Of a stretch of 64,000 bases of DNA, positions 34,709-43,133 are shown in pieces. Both the position numbers and the translations under genes were made by a program. Positions within the stretch are counted from its first letter, which is position 1, and each line of letters starts with the position of its first letter. The stretch is from TMED14 sp003507115. Lineage in GTDB: Bacteria; Bacteroidota; Bacteroidia; Flavobacteriales; Schleiferiaceae. The stretch spans positions 1 through 64,000 of the forward strand of contig CALSOH010000003.1 of NCBI GenBank assembly GCA_943787925.1. The letters run 5' to 3'. Under the pieces are notes generated by a model that was not told the origin of the DNA, did not search any database, and worked only from the letters and a program-made list of their open reading frames with translations.

Positions 34709-35269
34709 TTAAGCAGTTGGTTTCCAAGGGATTTCTTCCACCTTCAGATCCTGTGCAAACCAGCGTGATAGCGTGAAGAAATAGTCGCTTAATCGGTTTA
34801 AATAGGGGAGGATTTCCGTCGGCAGCGGAAGGGCGGTTTCGCGCAATTCGCCCTCGAGCTGGGTGCACCAGCGTTCGGCGCGGCGGCAGACCGTTCGGGC
34901 AATGTGGGCATGACTGACCAGCAGATGGCCTCCGGGAAGGACAAAATTTCGCAAAGGGGGTAAGTCGGCATCCATACGGTCGATACAGGCCTCGAGGCTC
35001 GTGACCCAGGCGGCATGGATGACGGGTAGCTTGGATTGCATGGCCTCATTGTCGTTGGCCATGTGGGAGCCGATGGAAAAGAGGTGAGACTGGATTTCTT
35101 GCAATTCCGTCTGTAGGGTGGGCATGGCGGAGTCGCGAAGGAGGCCGACATAGGCGTTGAGCTCATCCAAGGTGCCATAGGCATGTAGGCGCAGGTCCGC
35201 CTTGGATACGCGCTGACCGCTGTACAAGCTCGTTTGACCGCTGTCCCCCGTTTTGGTGTAAATTTTCAC
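34709..35269 (-). CDS. PduO-type cob(I)alamin adenosyltransferase
   Basis: This enzyme transfers the adenosyl group of ATP to cob(I)alamin to make coenzyme B12. The signature KIYTKTGDSGQTSLYSGQRV at the N-terminus binds ATP, and the helical body with LNRLSDYFFTLSRW near the C-terminus fits the PduO/MMAB family. The length is 186 residues. The start codon is GTG at 35269, 4 bp after a TACCTTAG box. No other cobalamin gene is in the window, so it probably serves salvage and B12-dependent enzymes encoded elsewhere. Confidence 0.92.
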   Translation of the reverse strand: MKIYTKTGDSGQTSLYSGQRVSKADLRLHAYGTLDELNAYVGLLRDSAMPTLQTELQEIQSHLFSIGSHMANDNEAMQSKLPVIHAAWVTSLEACIDRMDADLPPLRNFVLPGGHLLVSHAHIARTVCRRAERWCTQLEGELRETALPLPTEILPYLNRLSDYFFTLSRWFAQDLKVEEIPWKPTA

Positions 35270-35273
35270 CCTC

Positions 35274-35281
35274 CTAAGGTA
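35274..35281 (-). promoter_or_regulatory. -7-like box of adenosyltransferase gene (TACCTTAG)
   Basis: TACCTTAG on the minus strand has one mismatch to TAnnTTTG and ends 4 bp before the GTG start. Confidence 0.4.
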
Positions 35282-35341
35282 ACTACCGACGCCCGTTTCT
35301 GTTCGCCTTAAACCAATTCACCTTGGAGCTATCCAAAAGCC

Positions 35342-36724
35342 ATGAAAGAAAATGTACTCACATTCGCTAGTATGGCTATCATGATGCTTCCTAGTGTCTC
35401 CAAAGGACAGCAGAACCCCTACTTGGATGCTTGGCTCTACAATTCAAGTGGATTGACAGGACAGCATTGGGAGCAAGGCCAGTCCGCTGTAATTACGGAT
35501 ACAGCGCTTGCGGATGTTCGATGGATTGGGTACACGTCATCCGATGTCTACGTTCGGAGTTCGGGGGTCCCCGCTTATCCCGTTGGGCCGTTTTTGGACG
35601 GTAATCCCATTCTAGCCCCAACGAACCGCCATTACCTTTTCCGAATCCCGCGCAATCCTATTCAGGAGACCCAAACCCCGACCGCACCCGGCCTGGGCCA
35701 GATTGGCGTCTTCATAAACGGCGTTCCAGTTTACAACTATGCCGATGCTATGTCCTACAACAACCAAGGCGTTTGGCACCAAAATGCTGTGGTCTTTGAG
35801 CACAGCGGCATGGACTGCGCCAAAGGCCACCCGGCTCCCGTTTTCTCCGGCCCTCCCGGGCCAGGGTCACAGATTACGGGTGCCTCCTACCACCACCACC
35901 AATCGCCAGCCATCTTCACGACGGCTACCCAGCCATTGACCAACGTTTGCGGCACCTATCCTTCATTGGGCTTGTACACCATGGATTCCACGGGACATTC
36001 CCCATTGCTGGGCTTTGCCTTTGACGGATTCCCCATCTATGGTGCGTATGGCTTTTCCGATACCGCCGGCCAAGGGGCCGTGAGCCGAATTCGAAGCAGC
36101 TACCGACTTCGAACTATGACAGACCGAAGCACCTTGCCCGATGGGACGGTACTGTCACCGGCTCAACAAGGACCGAGTTTGGCTGCAGTTGCCCTCGGAT
36201 CCTACAAGGAGGACTTTGAATATGTCCCCGGGCTTGGAGATCTCGACGAGCACAATGGTCGCTTCGCAGTCACTCCAGAATTCCCAAATGGCACCTATGC
36301 CTACTATACAACAGTAGATTCGGATCGAAATTCCGCCTACCCCTACGTCATCGGGGACACCTATTTTGGCGCTGTCGCTACGGACAATTTTGGCGCCATG
36401 GGCCCCAATGCAGGTTCCACAAGTGTAGTTCTACCTGGTGGCGTAACCACCTATAATCCCATCGGCCTGCCCGAATCCAACGGTCCTCAACTCATTCTTT
36501 CCCCAAACCCAACGTCCACCCACGTCACCCTCCAGGGAACGGAATGGCAGGGCATTTGGCAACTGACCGATTTAATGGGTCGTATATGGAACACCGGCAA
36601 ACACCTTTCCAAGGATGGCGACCTTACCCTGGAAGTGGGACACCTCCCAAGCGGCTATTACCGTATCGTACTCGAAAACGAAGGCCAAATCCAGAGCTAT
36701 CCTCTGTATGTAGTCCATATGTAG
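35342..36724 (+). CDS. YHYH-domain protein with T9SS type A sorting domain
   Basis: This 460-residue exported protein has a weak signal peptide in its first 24 residues. The central YHYH-type domain contains the His-rich SYHHHQSPAIF (near residue 181) and LLGFAFDGFPIYGAYGF (near 221), a pattern shared with YHYH proteins of unknown function in marine bacteria. The C-terminal 80 residues form a type A T9SS sorting domain (LILSPNPTSTHVTL). The histidine cluster suggests metal binding, which is only an inference. The stop TAG directly abuts repeat element C. Confidence 0.8.
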   Translation: MKENVLTFASMAIMMLPSVSKGQQNPYLDAWLYNSSGLTGQHWEQGQSAVITDTALADVRWIGYTSSDVYVRSSGVPAYPVGPFLDGNPILAPTNRHYLFRIPRNPIQETQTPTAPGLGQIGVFINGVPVYNYADAMSYNNQGVWHQNAVVFEHSGMDCAKGHPAPVFSGPPGPGSQITGASYHHHQSPAIFTTATQPLTNVCGTYPSLGLYTMDSTGHSPLLGFAFDGFPIYGAYGFSDTAGQGAVSRIRSSYRLRTMTDRSTLPDGTVLSPAQQGPSLAAVALGSYKEDFEYVPGLGDLDEHNGRFAVTPEFPNGTYAYYTTVDSDRNSAYPYVIGDTYFGAVATDNFGAMGPNAGSTSVVLPGGVTTYNPIGLPESNGPQLILSPNPTSTHVTLQGTEWQGIWQLTDLMGRIWNTGKHLSKDGDLTLEVGHLPSGYYRIVLENEGQIQSYPLYVVHM

Positions 36725-36929
36725 CTAGAATGCTAGAAAGCTAGAGAGCTCGCGCTTCGCGCTGTAGCCTTTTCGCTTAAACGTTTCATCTCTTTTACCC
36801 TTAAAATGTGGTGTGGACCTTCGCCGCGCGCCGGGACTCTCCGTTTTTTTTTGCCAAGCCCTCAAGCCCTCAAGCCCTCAAGCCCTCAAGCCCTCAAGCC
36901 CTCAAGCCCTCAAGCCCTCAAGCCCTCAA
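36725..36929 (+). repeat. CTAG-octamer repeat element C (CCCTCAAG variant)
   Basis: The left arm has three phased octamers (CTAGAATG, CTAGAAAG, CTAGAGAG), then GCGCTTCGCGC and the core CTTAAACGTTTCATC (36776). The right arm is nine exact copies of GCCCTCAA (36858-36929). The array unit differs from the GCCCTCTA of the other copies by one base in every repeat. It fills the convergent gap between the YHYH gene and the purF-like gene. Confidence 0.85.
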
Positions 36930-36932
36930 GCC

Positions 36933-38834
36933 TTAGTACGCCCGCGCACTACTGCCCTCCATGTAGTTCACGAAGGCGCGGTTGGCGACGCGTGTGCCAC
37001 CTGGGGTAGGATAGTTGCCGGTGAAGTACCAGTCGCCGAGGTTTTCGGGGCAGGAGGCATGCAGGTCTTCGATAGACTGGTAGAGGACTTTCACCTCGGC
37101 TTGGACGCCGGCAGGGGTGAGCATTTGGGCAATCCGGTCCGAAATTTCCTCCGCCGTAAAGGGCGCATACACGGCCTTCGCAGCATTTATCTGTTCCTCC
37201 ATGGGTTTCTCGAGTTCGGCCTTCGCGGCAACTAGAGCGTCCGTTAAAACATGCCACAAACCGCGCTCTTCCAAGAGGGACACAGCGGCACGGAAAGCGG
37301 CAAAATCCCCCATCTTCGCCATGTCGATGCCATAGCAATCGGGGTAGCGGATCTGGGGGGCAGAGGAAACGATGATGATGCGCTTGGGCCCCAATCGGTC
37401 GAGCATCTTCAAAATGCTCTGCTTTAGGGTGGTTCCGCGCACAATGCTGTCGTCGACGGCCACCACGGTGTCCTTGGGGGTAATGACGTGATAGGTGCTG
37501 TCGTAGACGTGGGAAACCATGTCCTCGCGTCCGGCATCTTCCGTGATGAAGGTGCGCAGCTTGACGTCTTTCCAGGCAATTTTTTCGAGGCGTGGGCGAC
37601 GCGTGAGAATGTGGCGGAGGTCGTCCGCGCTGTAGTCGGAACCCAAGGCCTTGACTTGCTCGATCTTGCGCTCATTCAGGGCATCTTCTACGCCTTTGAG
37701 GAGGCCGTAGAAGGAAATTTCGGCCGTATTAGGGATGAAGCTGAAGACGGTGTCGTCAAAATTTCGGTCCGCGGCATCCAACACGCGATCGGCCAATCGG
37801 CGGCCCAATTCGAGACGCTCATGGTAGATCGCTCCATCATTTCCACGCGAAAAATAGATGCGCTCAAAGGAGCACGCGAGGCGCTCTTTGGGTTCGAGCA
37901 CCTTTTCGATAGAAACGTCCCCATTGCGACGAATCCAAATCATGTGGCCTGGAGGCACTTCGTGCACGTCTTCGAAGGCTACCCCAAAAGCAGTCTGAAT
38001 GACAGGCCGCTCGGAGGCCACCACCGCCACCTCATCGTCCACATAGTAGTAGGCGGGCCGGATACCGTTGGGATCGCGCAGCAAGAAGGCGTCTCCTTGG
38101 CCCACCATGCCTCCCATGGCATACCCGCCGTCCCAGGGGGCCGCCGCTTTGCTCAATACTCGAGGGAGCTGGAGATTGTTCATTTGATATACGCTGCGCT
38201 CAGGCTTGGTCAAGCCGTAAACCTCCTTCGCTTCTTTGTGAAGGCGCTCATTCTCCTTGTCCAGGAAGTGCCCAATTTTTTCCATGACGGTCACCGTGTC
38301 GGCGCGCTCCTTGGGGTGCTGCCCTAGGGAGACCAGTTCGTCGACGAGCTCCTTGACGTTGGTCATGTTAAAGTTTCCAGCCACAATCAAGTTGCGACTC
38401 ATCCAGTTGCTTTGGCGCAAAAAGGGATGGCAGGCTTCGATGGAATTCCCTCCGAAAGTGCCGTAGCGCAAGTGCCCGAGGTAAACCTCACAGGCAAAGG
38501 CCAAGTTCTCCTTCACCCACTGCACATCTTTGAGGCGCTCGGGCTTGCCGTCGACCATCGTGTTGATGCGCGTTTGGATGCGGTGAAAAATGTCCTGCAT
38601 GGGTTTCGCTTCCACGGAGCGGTAGCGGGAGATGTAGCGCTGGCCCGGGGCCATGTCCAACTTGACCCCAGCTAATCCGGCACCATCTTGGCCTCGGTTG
38701 TGCTGTTTTTCCATCATGAGCACCATTTTGTTCAGGCCGTACAAGGCCGTCCCGTGCTTTTCCAGGTAGTGCCCTAGGGGTTTGCGGAGCCGTAGTAGGG
38801 CAATTCCGCATTCGTGGTGGATGGCGTCGCTCAT
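36933..38834 (-). CDS. purF: amidophosphoribosyltransferase (PurF-type, long form)
   Basis: This enzyme makes 5-phosphoribosylamine, the first step of purine synthesis. The glutaminase part begins MSDAIHHECGIALLR, where Cys near residue 9 is the expected Ntn nucleophile after processing. The PRPP-binding motif VVAVDDSIVRGTT is near 461. At 633 residues it is longer than E. coli PurF (about 505). ATG 38834 was chosen because a TACCTTTG box lies upstream; the longer frame to 38882 crosses that box. Bacteroidota often carry a second, long PurF paralogue, so this may not be the only copy. Confidence 0.88.
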   Translation of the reverse strand: MSDAIHHECGIALLRLRKPLGHYLEKHGTALYGLNKMVLMMEKQHNRGQDGAGLAGVKLDMAPGQRYISRYRSVEAKPMQDIFHRIQTRINTMVDGKPERLKDVQWVKENLAFACEVYLGHLRYGTFGGNSIEACHPFLRQSNWMSRNLIVAGNFNMTNVKELVDELVSLGQHPKERADTVTVMEKIGHFLDKENERLHKEAKEVYGLTKPERSVYQMNNLQLPRVLSKAAAPWDGGYAMGGMVGQGDAFLLRDPNGIRPAYYYVDDEVAVVASERPVIQTAFGVAFEDVHEVPPGHMIWIRRNGDVSIEKVLEPKERLACSFERIYFSRGNDGAIYHERLELGRRLADRVLDAADRNFDDTVFSFIPNTAEISFYGLLKGVEDALNERKIEQVKALGSDYSADDLRHILTRRPRLEKIAWKDVKLRTFITEDAGREDMVSHVYDSTYHVITPKDTVVAVDDSIVRGTTLKQSILKMLDRLGPKRIIIVSSAPQIRYPDCYGIDMAKMGDFAAFRAAVSLLEERGLWHVLTDALVAAKAELEKPMEEQINAAKAVYAPFTAEEISDRIAQMLTPAGVQAEVKVLYQSIEDLHASCPENLGDWYFTGNYPTPGGTRVANRAFVNYMEGSSARAY

Positions 38835-38852
38835 CAGTTGGAAATCAAGGGA

Positions 38853-38860
38853 CAAAGGTA
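38853..38860 (-). promoter_or_regulatory. -7 box of purF promoter (TACCTTTG)
   Basis: This is an exact TAnnTTTG match on the minus strand, 18 bp before the purF ATG. On the plus strand TATCTTCG at 38870-38877 may serve the divergent amidohydrolase gene. Confidence 0.5.
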
Positions 38861-38902
38861 GCGCTTCCCTATCTTCGCTCAAGACCCTCGATTCCTCGAT
38901 CT

Positions 38903-39910
38903 ATGCATTCCCAGCCCCTGGTGGTAGACATCCACACGCATATTCTCCCAGAGCACATTCCCCCCTTTGCGCAACGCTTTGGCTACGGGGGCTTTATCCA
39001 CTTGGACCATCACTGCCTGGGGTGCGCACGGATGATGAAGGACGATCAGTTTTTCCGAGAAATCCAAGCGAATTGCTGGGACCCCGAGGTGCGCCTTGGT
39101 GAATGCGCGGAACATGGGGTGCACATGCAGGTGCTGTCCACCGTGCCGGTCATGTTTAGCTATTGGGCGCCGGCCAAAGACGCCTTGGAGGTCGCTCGAT
39201 TTTTAAATGACCACATCGCAGACATCGTGCAGCGCTATCCTGGCCGCTTTGAAGGCCTGGGCACGCTTCCGATGCAAGACCCGGACCGTTCGATTCAAGA
39301 GTTGGAGCGCTGCAAGGCCATTGGCTTGAAGGGCATCCAGATAGGCAGCCACATCAATGATTGGAATTTAGACGCGCCCGAACTCTTCTCGGTTTTCCAG
39401 GCCTGCGAGCGCTTGGGCATGGCTGTATTTGTCCACCCTTGGGATATGATGGGGACTCCAACCATGCCCAAATATTGGTTGCCCTGGCTGGTCGGAATGC
39501 CGGCCGAATCCTCCCGCGCACTCTGTTCGCTGATTTTTGGGGGAGTATTAGAACGACTGCCGAATCTGCGCGTGGCGATTGCCCATGGCGGCGGGAGCTT
39601 TCCGGCGACCTTGGGCCGCATTCAGCATGGATTTGATGTGCGACCCGACTTGTGTGCCGTGGACAACCCGGTACCGCCTGCGTCGTATGTGGGGAAATTT
39701 TGGCTCGACAGCTTGGTCCATGACCCCAAAGCCTTGGACTTCATTACGGACATGATGGGAGAAGACAAGATTGCCCTGGGCAGCGACTACCCGTTCCCCC
39801 TCGGGGAATTGGAACCCGGGAAACTCATTCAATCCATGGACTGGACCGGGGAGAAAAAAGCGAAGGTTTTGGGCCAAAATGCCCTCACCTGGTTGAATGG
39901 CCCGGCGTAA
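38903..39910 (+). CDS. ACMSD-like amidohydrolase (2-amino-3-carboxymuconate-6-semialdehyde decarboxylase)
   Basis: This metal-dependent amidohydrolase-fold protein of 335 residues has the N-terminal metal motif VDIHTHILPEH, a His in FVHPWDMMG near 180 and GSDYPFPLGE near 294. The pattern fits ACMSD, which decarboxylates the product of 3-hydroxyanthranilate dioxygenase in tryptophan degradation. A 3-hydroxyanthranilate 3,4-dioxygenase gene lies just beyond on the other strand, which supports this reading. It converges on the dtxR-like gene with 7 bp between stops. Confidence 0.85.
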   Translation: MHSQPLVVDIHTHILPEHIPPFAQRFGYGGFIHLDHHCLGCARMMKDDQFFREIQANCWDPEVRLGECAEHGVHMQVLSTVPVMFSYWAPAKDALEVARFLNDHIADIVQRYPGRFEGLGTLPMQDPDRSIQELERCKAIGLKGIQIGSHINDWNLDAPELFSVFQACERLGMAVFVHPWDMMGTPTMPKYWLPWLVGMPAESSRALCSLIFGGVLERLPNLRVAIAHGGGSFPATLGRIQHGFDVRPDLCAVDNPVPPASYVGKFWLDSLVHDPKALDFITDMMGEDKIALGSDYPFPLGELEPGKLIQSMDWTGEKKAKVLGQNALTWLNGPA

Positions 39911-39917
39911 TTCCCGC

Positions 39918-40571
39918 CTAGATTACATACAAACGCTTGGCCAAGTCCTCCCGGATGAGGCTGACTTTTCCGTTGTGGCGGACCACAATGGACCCCTCTG
40001 GGGCTCCGGGGCCGAGGATATCCATTTCGGCCTCTAAACGAATGTTTAGTGCGCCTAACTGACTCAGGATTTCGGATGAATCATCCGTGACGGAGACCAG
40101 TCGGCAATGTTGGCCGGTGCGAACGCGGGTCAATGGATGGCCCTCATAGTCGGGCATCAAGAGATCTACGGACGGAATGGGGTCGCCGTGCGGGTCGAGT
40201 TTGGGGAATCCGAGGAATTCATCCAATTTCTCAATGAGTTTTTCACTGCGAACATGCTCCAATTGTTCCGCAATCTCATGGACTTCATTCCAGTCAAACC
40301 CTAGGGTTTTGGACAGGAAGACTTCCCACATACGGTGGCGACGCAACAAGGAAATGGCAATGCGCTCACCTAGGGGCGTCAGGCTGATGTGCCCGTATTT
40401 TTTGTAGTTAACCAGCCCTTTGGACTTCAGCTTTTTAAGCATGGAGGTGACGCTAGGCGGGGCCACATGGAGCTTTGTTGCGAGGTGGTTGGTTCCGATA
40501 TCGTCCCCGGTCATTTTAAACCGTAGGAGCATTTTGAGGTAGTCTTCCTCGTTGCGGGTAGCGCGATTCAT
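39918..40571 (-). CDS. DtxR/MntR-family metal-dependent regulator
   Basis: This 217-residue regulator has an N-terminal winged helix (NHLATKLHVAPPSVTSMLKKLKSKGLV), a dimerisation/metal-binding helical part (LLRRHRMWEVFLSKTLGFDW, HEIAEQLEHV) and a C-terminal FeoA/SH3-like domain. Members sense Fe(II) or Mn(II) and control metal uptake. It overlaps the 3-hydroxyanthranilate dioxygenase gene by 4 bp (ATGA), an odd pairing of an iron-type sensor with an iron-dependent enzyme. The metal it senses cannot be told from sequence. Confidence 0.88.
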   Translation of the reverse strand: MNRATRNEEDYLKMLLRFKMTGDDIGTNHLATKLHVAPPSVTSMLKKLKSKGLVNYKKYGHISLTPLGERIAISLLRRHRMWEVFLSKTLGFDWNEVHEIAEQLEHVRSEKLIEKLDEFLGFPKLDPHGDPIPSVDLLMPDYEGHPLTRVRTGQHCRLVSVTDDSSEILSQLGALNIRLEAEMDILGPGAPEGSIVVRHNGKVSLIREDLAKRLYVI

Positions 40572-41095
40572 TTCACAAAGCGGGGGTCAGTGTCCATCGT
40601 GGTGCCGCACTTGGCGCAGGTGCGCAGCTGGGCATCATTGTAATAGGTTTGAAAGTGCGGAAGGAAGTCCGTTTCAATGTTCTTTAATTCAAAGTACGCG
40701 GCGTGCAGGGGGTGGTTACAGTCGTCGCAAAACCACATCAGTCCATCGGTGAATCCTTTGCCCGCCCGTTTGCGCTCAATCACCAATCCAATGCTTCCGG
40801 CTTCTCGGATGGGAGAGTGCGGCGTTTTGGCAGGGCAGAGGAACATATCCCCGGCTTCGAGGAGGTGGTCGACTACGCGGCCGTCCACTTGAGTGCGGAC
40901 CGTAATGCGGCCCTCGAGCTGAAAAAAGAATTCATCTGTCTCGTTGTAGTGGTAGTCTTTGCGGGCATTCGGGCCAGCGACCACCATGACGATATAGTCC
41001 TCCGAATCGGGGCTGAGATTCTTGTTTCCTACAGGTGGGACAAGTTCATGTCGGTGTTCTTCGAGCCAGCGCTGGAAGTTGAAGGGTAGTAGCAT
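40568..41095 (-). CDS. 3-hydroxyanthranilate 3,4-dioxygenase
   Basis: This non-haem Fe(II) cupin enzyme opens the ring of 3-hydroxyanthranilate in the kynurenine pathway. The metal ligands are in KDYHYNETDEFFFQLEG (His and Glu, near 48-60) and in CPAKTPHSP (His, near 95). The C-terminal part has a second, rubredoxin-like iron site with CxxC pairs in FCDDCNH and RTCAKCGT. The length of 175 residues fits the bacterial two-iron form. It starts 5 bp after a TAATTTTG box and overlaps the dtxR-like gene. Together with the ACMSD-like gene it forms part of a tryptophan catabolic route. Confidence 0.93.
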   Translation of the reverse strand: MLLPFNFQRWLEEHRHELVPPVGNKNLSPDSEDYIVMVVAGPNARKDYHYNETDEFFFQLEGRITVRTQVDGRVVDHLLEAGDMFLCPAKTPHSPIREAGSIGLVIERKRAGKGFTDGLMWFCDDCNHPLHAAYFELKNIETDFLPHFQTYYNDAQLRTCAKCGTTMDTDPRFVK

Positions 41096-41100
41096 GAGAA

Positions 41101-41108
41101 CAAAATTA
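41101..41108 (-). promoter_or_regulatory. -7 box of hydroxyanthranilate dioxygenase promoter (TAATTTTG)
   Basis: This is an exact TAnnTTTG match on the minus strand, 5 bp before the ATG at 41095. Confidence 0.5.
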
Positions 41109-41177
41109 AACGCTCATAACACACCTGATTCACGCTGTGATAAAATAGTTAGTGAACGAGTTGTTTAATGAGTTTTC

Positions 41178-41200
41178 GGTACTATGTGTTGCATAGTACC
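41178..41200. promoter_or_regulatory. perfect inverted repeat, probable PadR operator
   Basis: GGTACTATG (41178-41186) and CATAGTACC (41192-41200) form a perfect 9-bp dyad with a 5-bp spacer. It overlaps the -33 region (TTG 41189-41191) of the padR promoter. PadR regulators usually bind such dyads at their own promoters, so autorepression is the likely use. Confidence 0.75.
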
Positions 41201-41212
41201 AAATTTAAACTA

Positions 41213-41220
41213 TATCTTTG
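41213..41220 (+). promoter_or_regulatory. -7 box of padR-pspC promoter (TATCTTTG)
   Basis: This is an exact TAnnTTTG match, 5 bp before ATG 41226. A TTG lies 21 bp upstream, so this is the one promoter in the window with a plausible -33 element too. Confidence 0.65.
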
Positions 41221-41225
41221 TCAAC

Positions 41226-41543
41226 ATGAATACTGAAAATGCTCGGGCTCAAATGCGCAAAGGTGTGCTGGAGCTCTGCGTGCTTCGCGTCGTTCGCAAA
41301 GGGGAGGCCTACACCTCCGACCTCTCTACGGCCCTCAAACAGGCGGACCTTCTTGTTGTCGAGGGAACCCTCTACCCTTTGCTCACCCGCCTGAAAAATG
41401 CGGGATGGTTGGAGTATCGCTGGGAAGAGTCCAAGTCGGGCCCTCCCCGGAAGTACTACAAGCTGACCCCCAATGGGGAACGCCTCCTTGAAACCCTCGA
41501 CCAAGAGTGGAACCAATTTGTTCAAGCCGTTAACTCCCTGTAA
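41226..41543 (+). CDS. PadR family transcriptional regulator
   Basis: This 105-residue protein is a PadR-type winged-helix repressor. The text MRKGVLELCVLRVVRKGEAY, LYPLLTRLKNAGWLEYRWEES and PPRKYYKLTPNGERLLETL follows the PadR N-terminal domain from its first helix to the wing. I chose ATG 41226 because the promoter box ends just before it. The gene is followed after 3 bp by a PspC-domain membrane protein, a pairing common in Bacteroidota, which suggests that it senses or controls envelope stress. Confidence 0.92.
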   Translation: MNTENARAQMRKGVLELCVLRVVRKGEAYTSDLSTALKQADLLVVEGTLYPLLTRLKNAGWLEYRWEESKSGPPRKYYKLTPNGERLLETLDQEWNQFVQAVNSL

Positions 41544-41546
41544 ATC

Positions 41547-43130
41547 ATGAAAAAAACGATCGATATTAACCTAGGCGGTATGCGTTTCCATCTCGATGAA
41601 GATGCCTACGAGCGCGTCCATGCCTACCTCCGCGATTTGAGCCGACACCTAGAGGGTACAGAGGGGCAGGATGAAATTCTCCAAGACATTGAGTCTCGAT
41701 TGGCCGAGCTGTTTCACGAAAGCCTGACTCCCAGCAAGCAAGTCGTGACCCTGCGCGAAGTAGAATCCGCTATGGCGACCTTGGGCCAGCCCGAGGACTT
41801 TGGCGAAGGCCAGCCTGCGCATGAAGCCACTCAGGAATCAGCGGGACCGGGGGAATCATCCCGTTCTGTTACCAAGCGACTCTACCGCGAAACCGAGGAC
41901 TACCATATAGGCGGCGTCTGTGGTGGGTTGGGCGCTTACTTCCATGTCGACCCTGCGCTTTTTCGGGTACTCTTTCTCCTGTTCTTCTTCGTTGGTGGGA
42001 CGGGTATTATGGCCTACCTCATTCTTTGGATTGCCTTGCCGGCGGCGACGACGACCGCGGAAAAACTGGCCATGCGTGGAGAAGAAGTCACGGTGGAAAA
42101 CATCAAAAAAGCGGTGGAGCAGGAGGCCCACCGGGTAAAAGATCGATTTCAAGCGGGCATCCGCGAAGTGAGCCCGCGTGCGCAGCGCGCTAGGCACCGG
42201 ATAGGCGATGCGCTCACCCAAATTTTGGAGGGCATTCTCCGGATCGTTGGCGTGCTATTGCGCATCCTCGGCTTCTTTCTTCTTGTGGCGTTGAGTGCGG
42301 TGGGGATTGCTTTGCTTGTCATAGCGACCAACAAACTGAGTTGGGGCGCGGACTGGACCCAAGACAATGAGTTCTATGTCATGATGCTTACCGTGTTGCC
42401 GAGTGGCATGAGCATGACCGTGGTTTGGATCGCTACCATCGCCTCCATCGCAGGAATATTATTGGAACTTGGCGCGTTGATTTTACGGTTCACATTCCGC
42501 GTGCATTTTGCCCGATCAACCTGGCGTGGGATTCATGGGGTAGCCATTCTGAGCTCCCTGGTCGGCGTATTGATTTGGGTCATCATGGGGGTCCAAATGG
42601 GTCTAGAATTCCGCGAGGAAGCCCGCCACATTGAGGCGATTCCCTTGGCCGAGGACCAACAAGAATGGGTACTGGACGTGGCGCTTTCGGAACGAACCAC
42701 TTCGGATCAACAGGTTTCGCTCGGGGAATTCATGGACGGTCTGGAATTCTATTACGACGGCATACAAGTGGATGTGAAGCAAAGCATGCGCCAAACGGCC
42801 AGCCTAGAGTGCTTGTCGGAAGCCTGGGGCTCAAACCGCCGTGCTGCCCGAAACAACGCCAACAATGTCCGCTATTCGGTGAATTTTGAAGGGGATACGG
42901 TGCGTATTGAGGATCTGATTCACTTCCCCTTGGATGATCGGTTCCGCGGTCAAAATGTGCGCTTTACGCTCTACCTCCCGGTGGGGCACAAGGTCTACAT
43001 CACCGGTGCGTGCTCGGACTATTTGGACCAAGTGGACAACCTCGAAAACATGTATGATTCCCGCATGGCAGGAAAGTTGTGGATGATGACGGAAGAAGGC
43101 CTCACCTTGTATGCCGAATCTAGTCTCTAA
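41547..43130 (+). CDS. PspC-domain membrane protein
   Basis: This 527-residue protein has a cytoplasmic N-terminal helical part (about 1-90) that begins KKTIDINLGGMRFHLDEDAY, then a PspC domain with YHIGGVCGGLGAYFHVDP near 117-135 and a membrane segment with FLLFFFVGGTGIMAYLILW. Further membrane segments lie at about 225-365, and the C-terminal 160 residues look extracytoplasmic and beta-rich. PspC proteins act in membrane stress control in other bacteria. It is in an operon with padR (3 bp gap) and the M61 peptidase gene (3 bp gap). Confidence 0.85.
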   Translation: MKKTIDINLGGMRFHLDEDAYERVHAYLRDLSRHLEGTEGQDEILQDIESRLAELFHESLTPSKQVVTLREVESAMATLGQPEDFGEGQPAHEATQESAGPGESSRSVTKRLYRETEDYHIGGVCGGLGAYFHVDPALFRVLFLLFFFVGGTGIMAYLILWIALPAATTTAEKLAMRGEEVTVENIKKAVEQEAHRVKDRFQAGIREVSPRAQRARHRIGDALTQILEGILRIVGVLLRILGFFLLVALSAVGIALLVIATNKLSWGADWTQDNEFYVMMLTVLPSGMSMTVVWIATIASIAGILLELGALILRFTFRVHFARSTWRGIHGVAILSSLVGVLIWVIMGVQMGLEFREEARHIEAIPLAEDQQEWVLDVALSERTTSDQQVSLGEFMDGLEFYYDGIQVDVKQSMRQTASLECLSEAWGSNRRAARNNANNVRYSVNFEGDTVRIEDLIHFPLDDRFRGQNVRFTLYLPVGHKVYITGACSDYLDQVDNLENMYDSRMAGKLWMMTEEGLTLYAESSL

Positions 43131-43133
43131 ACC

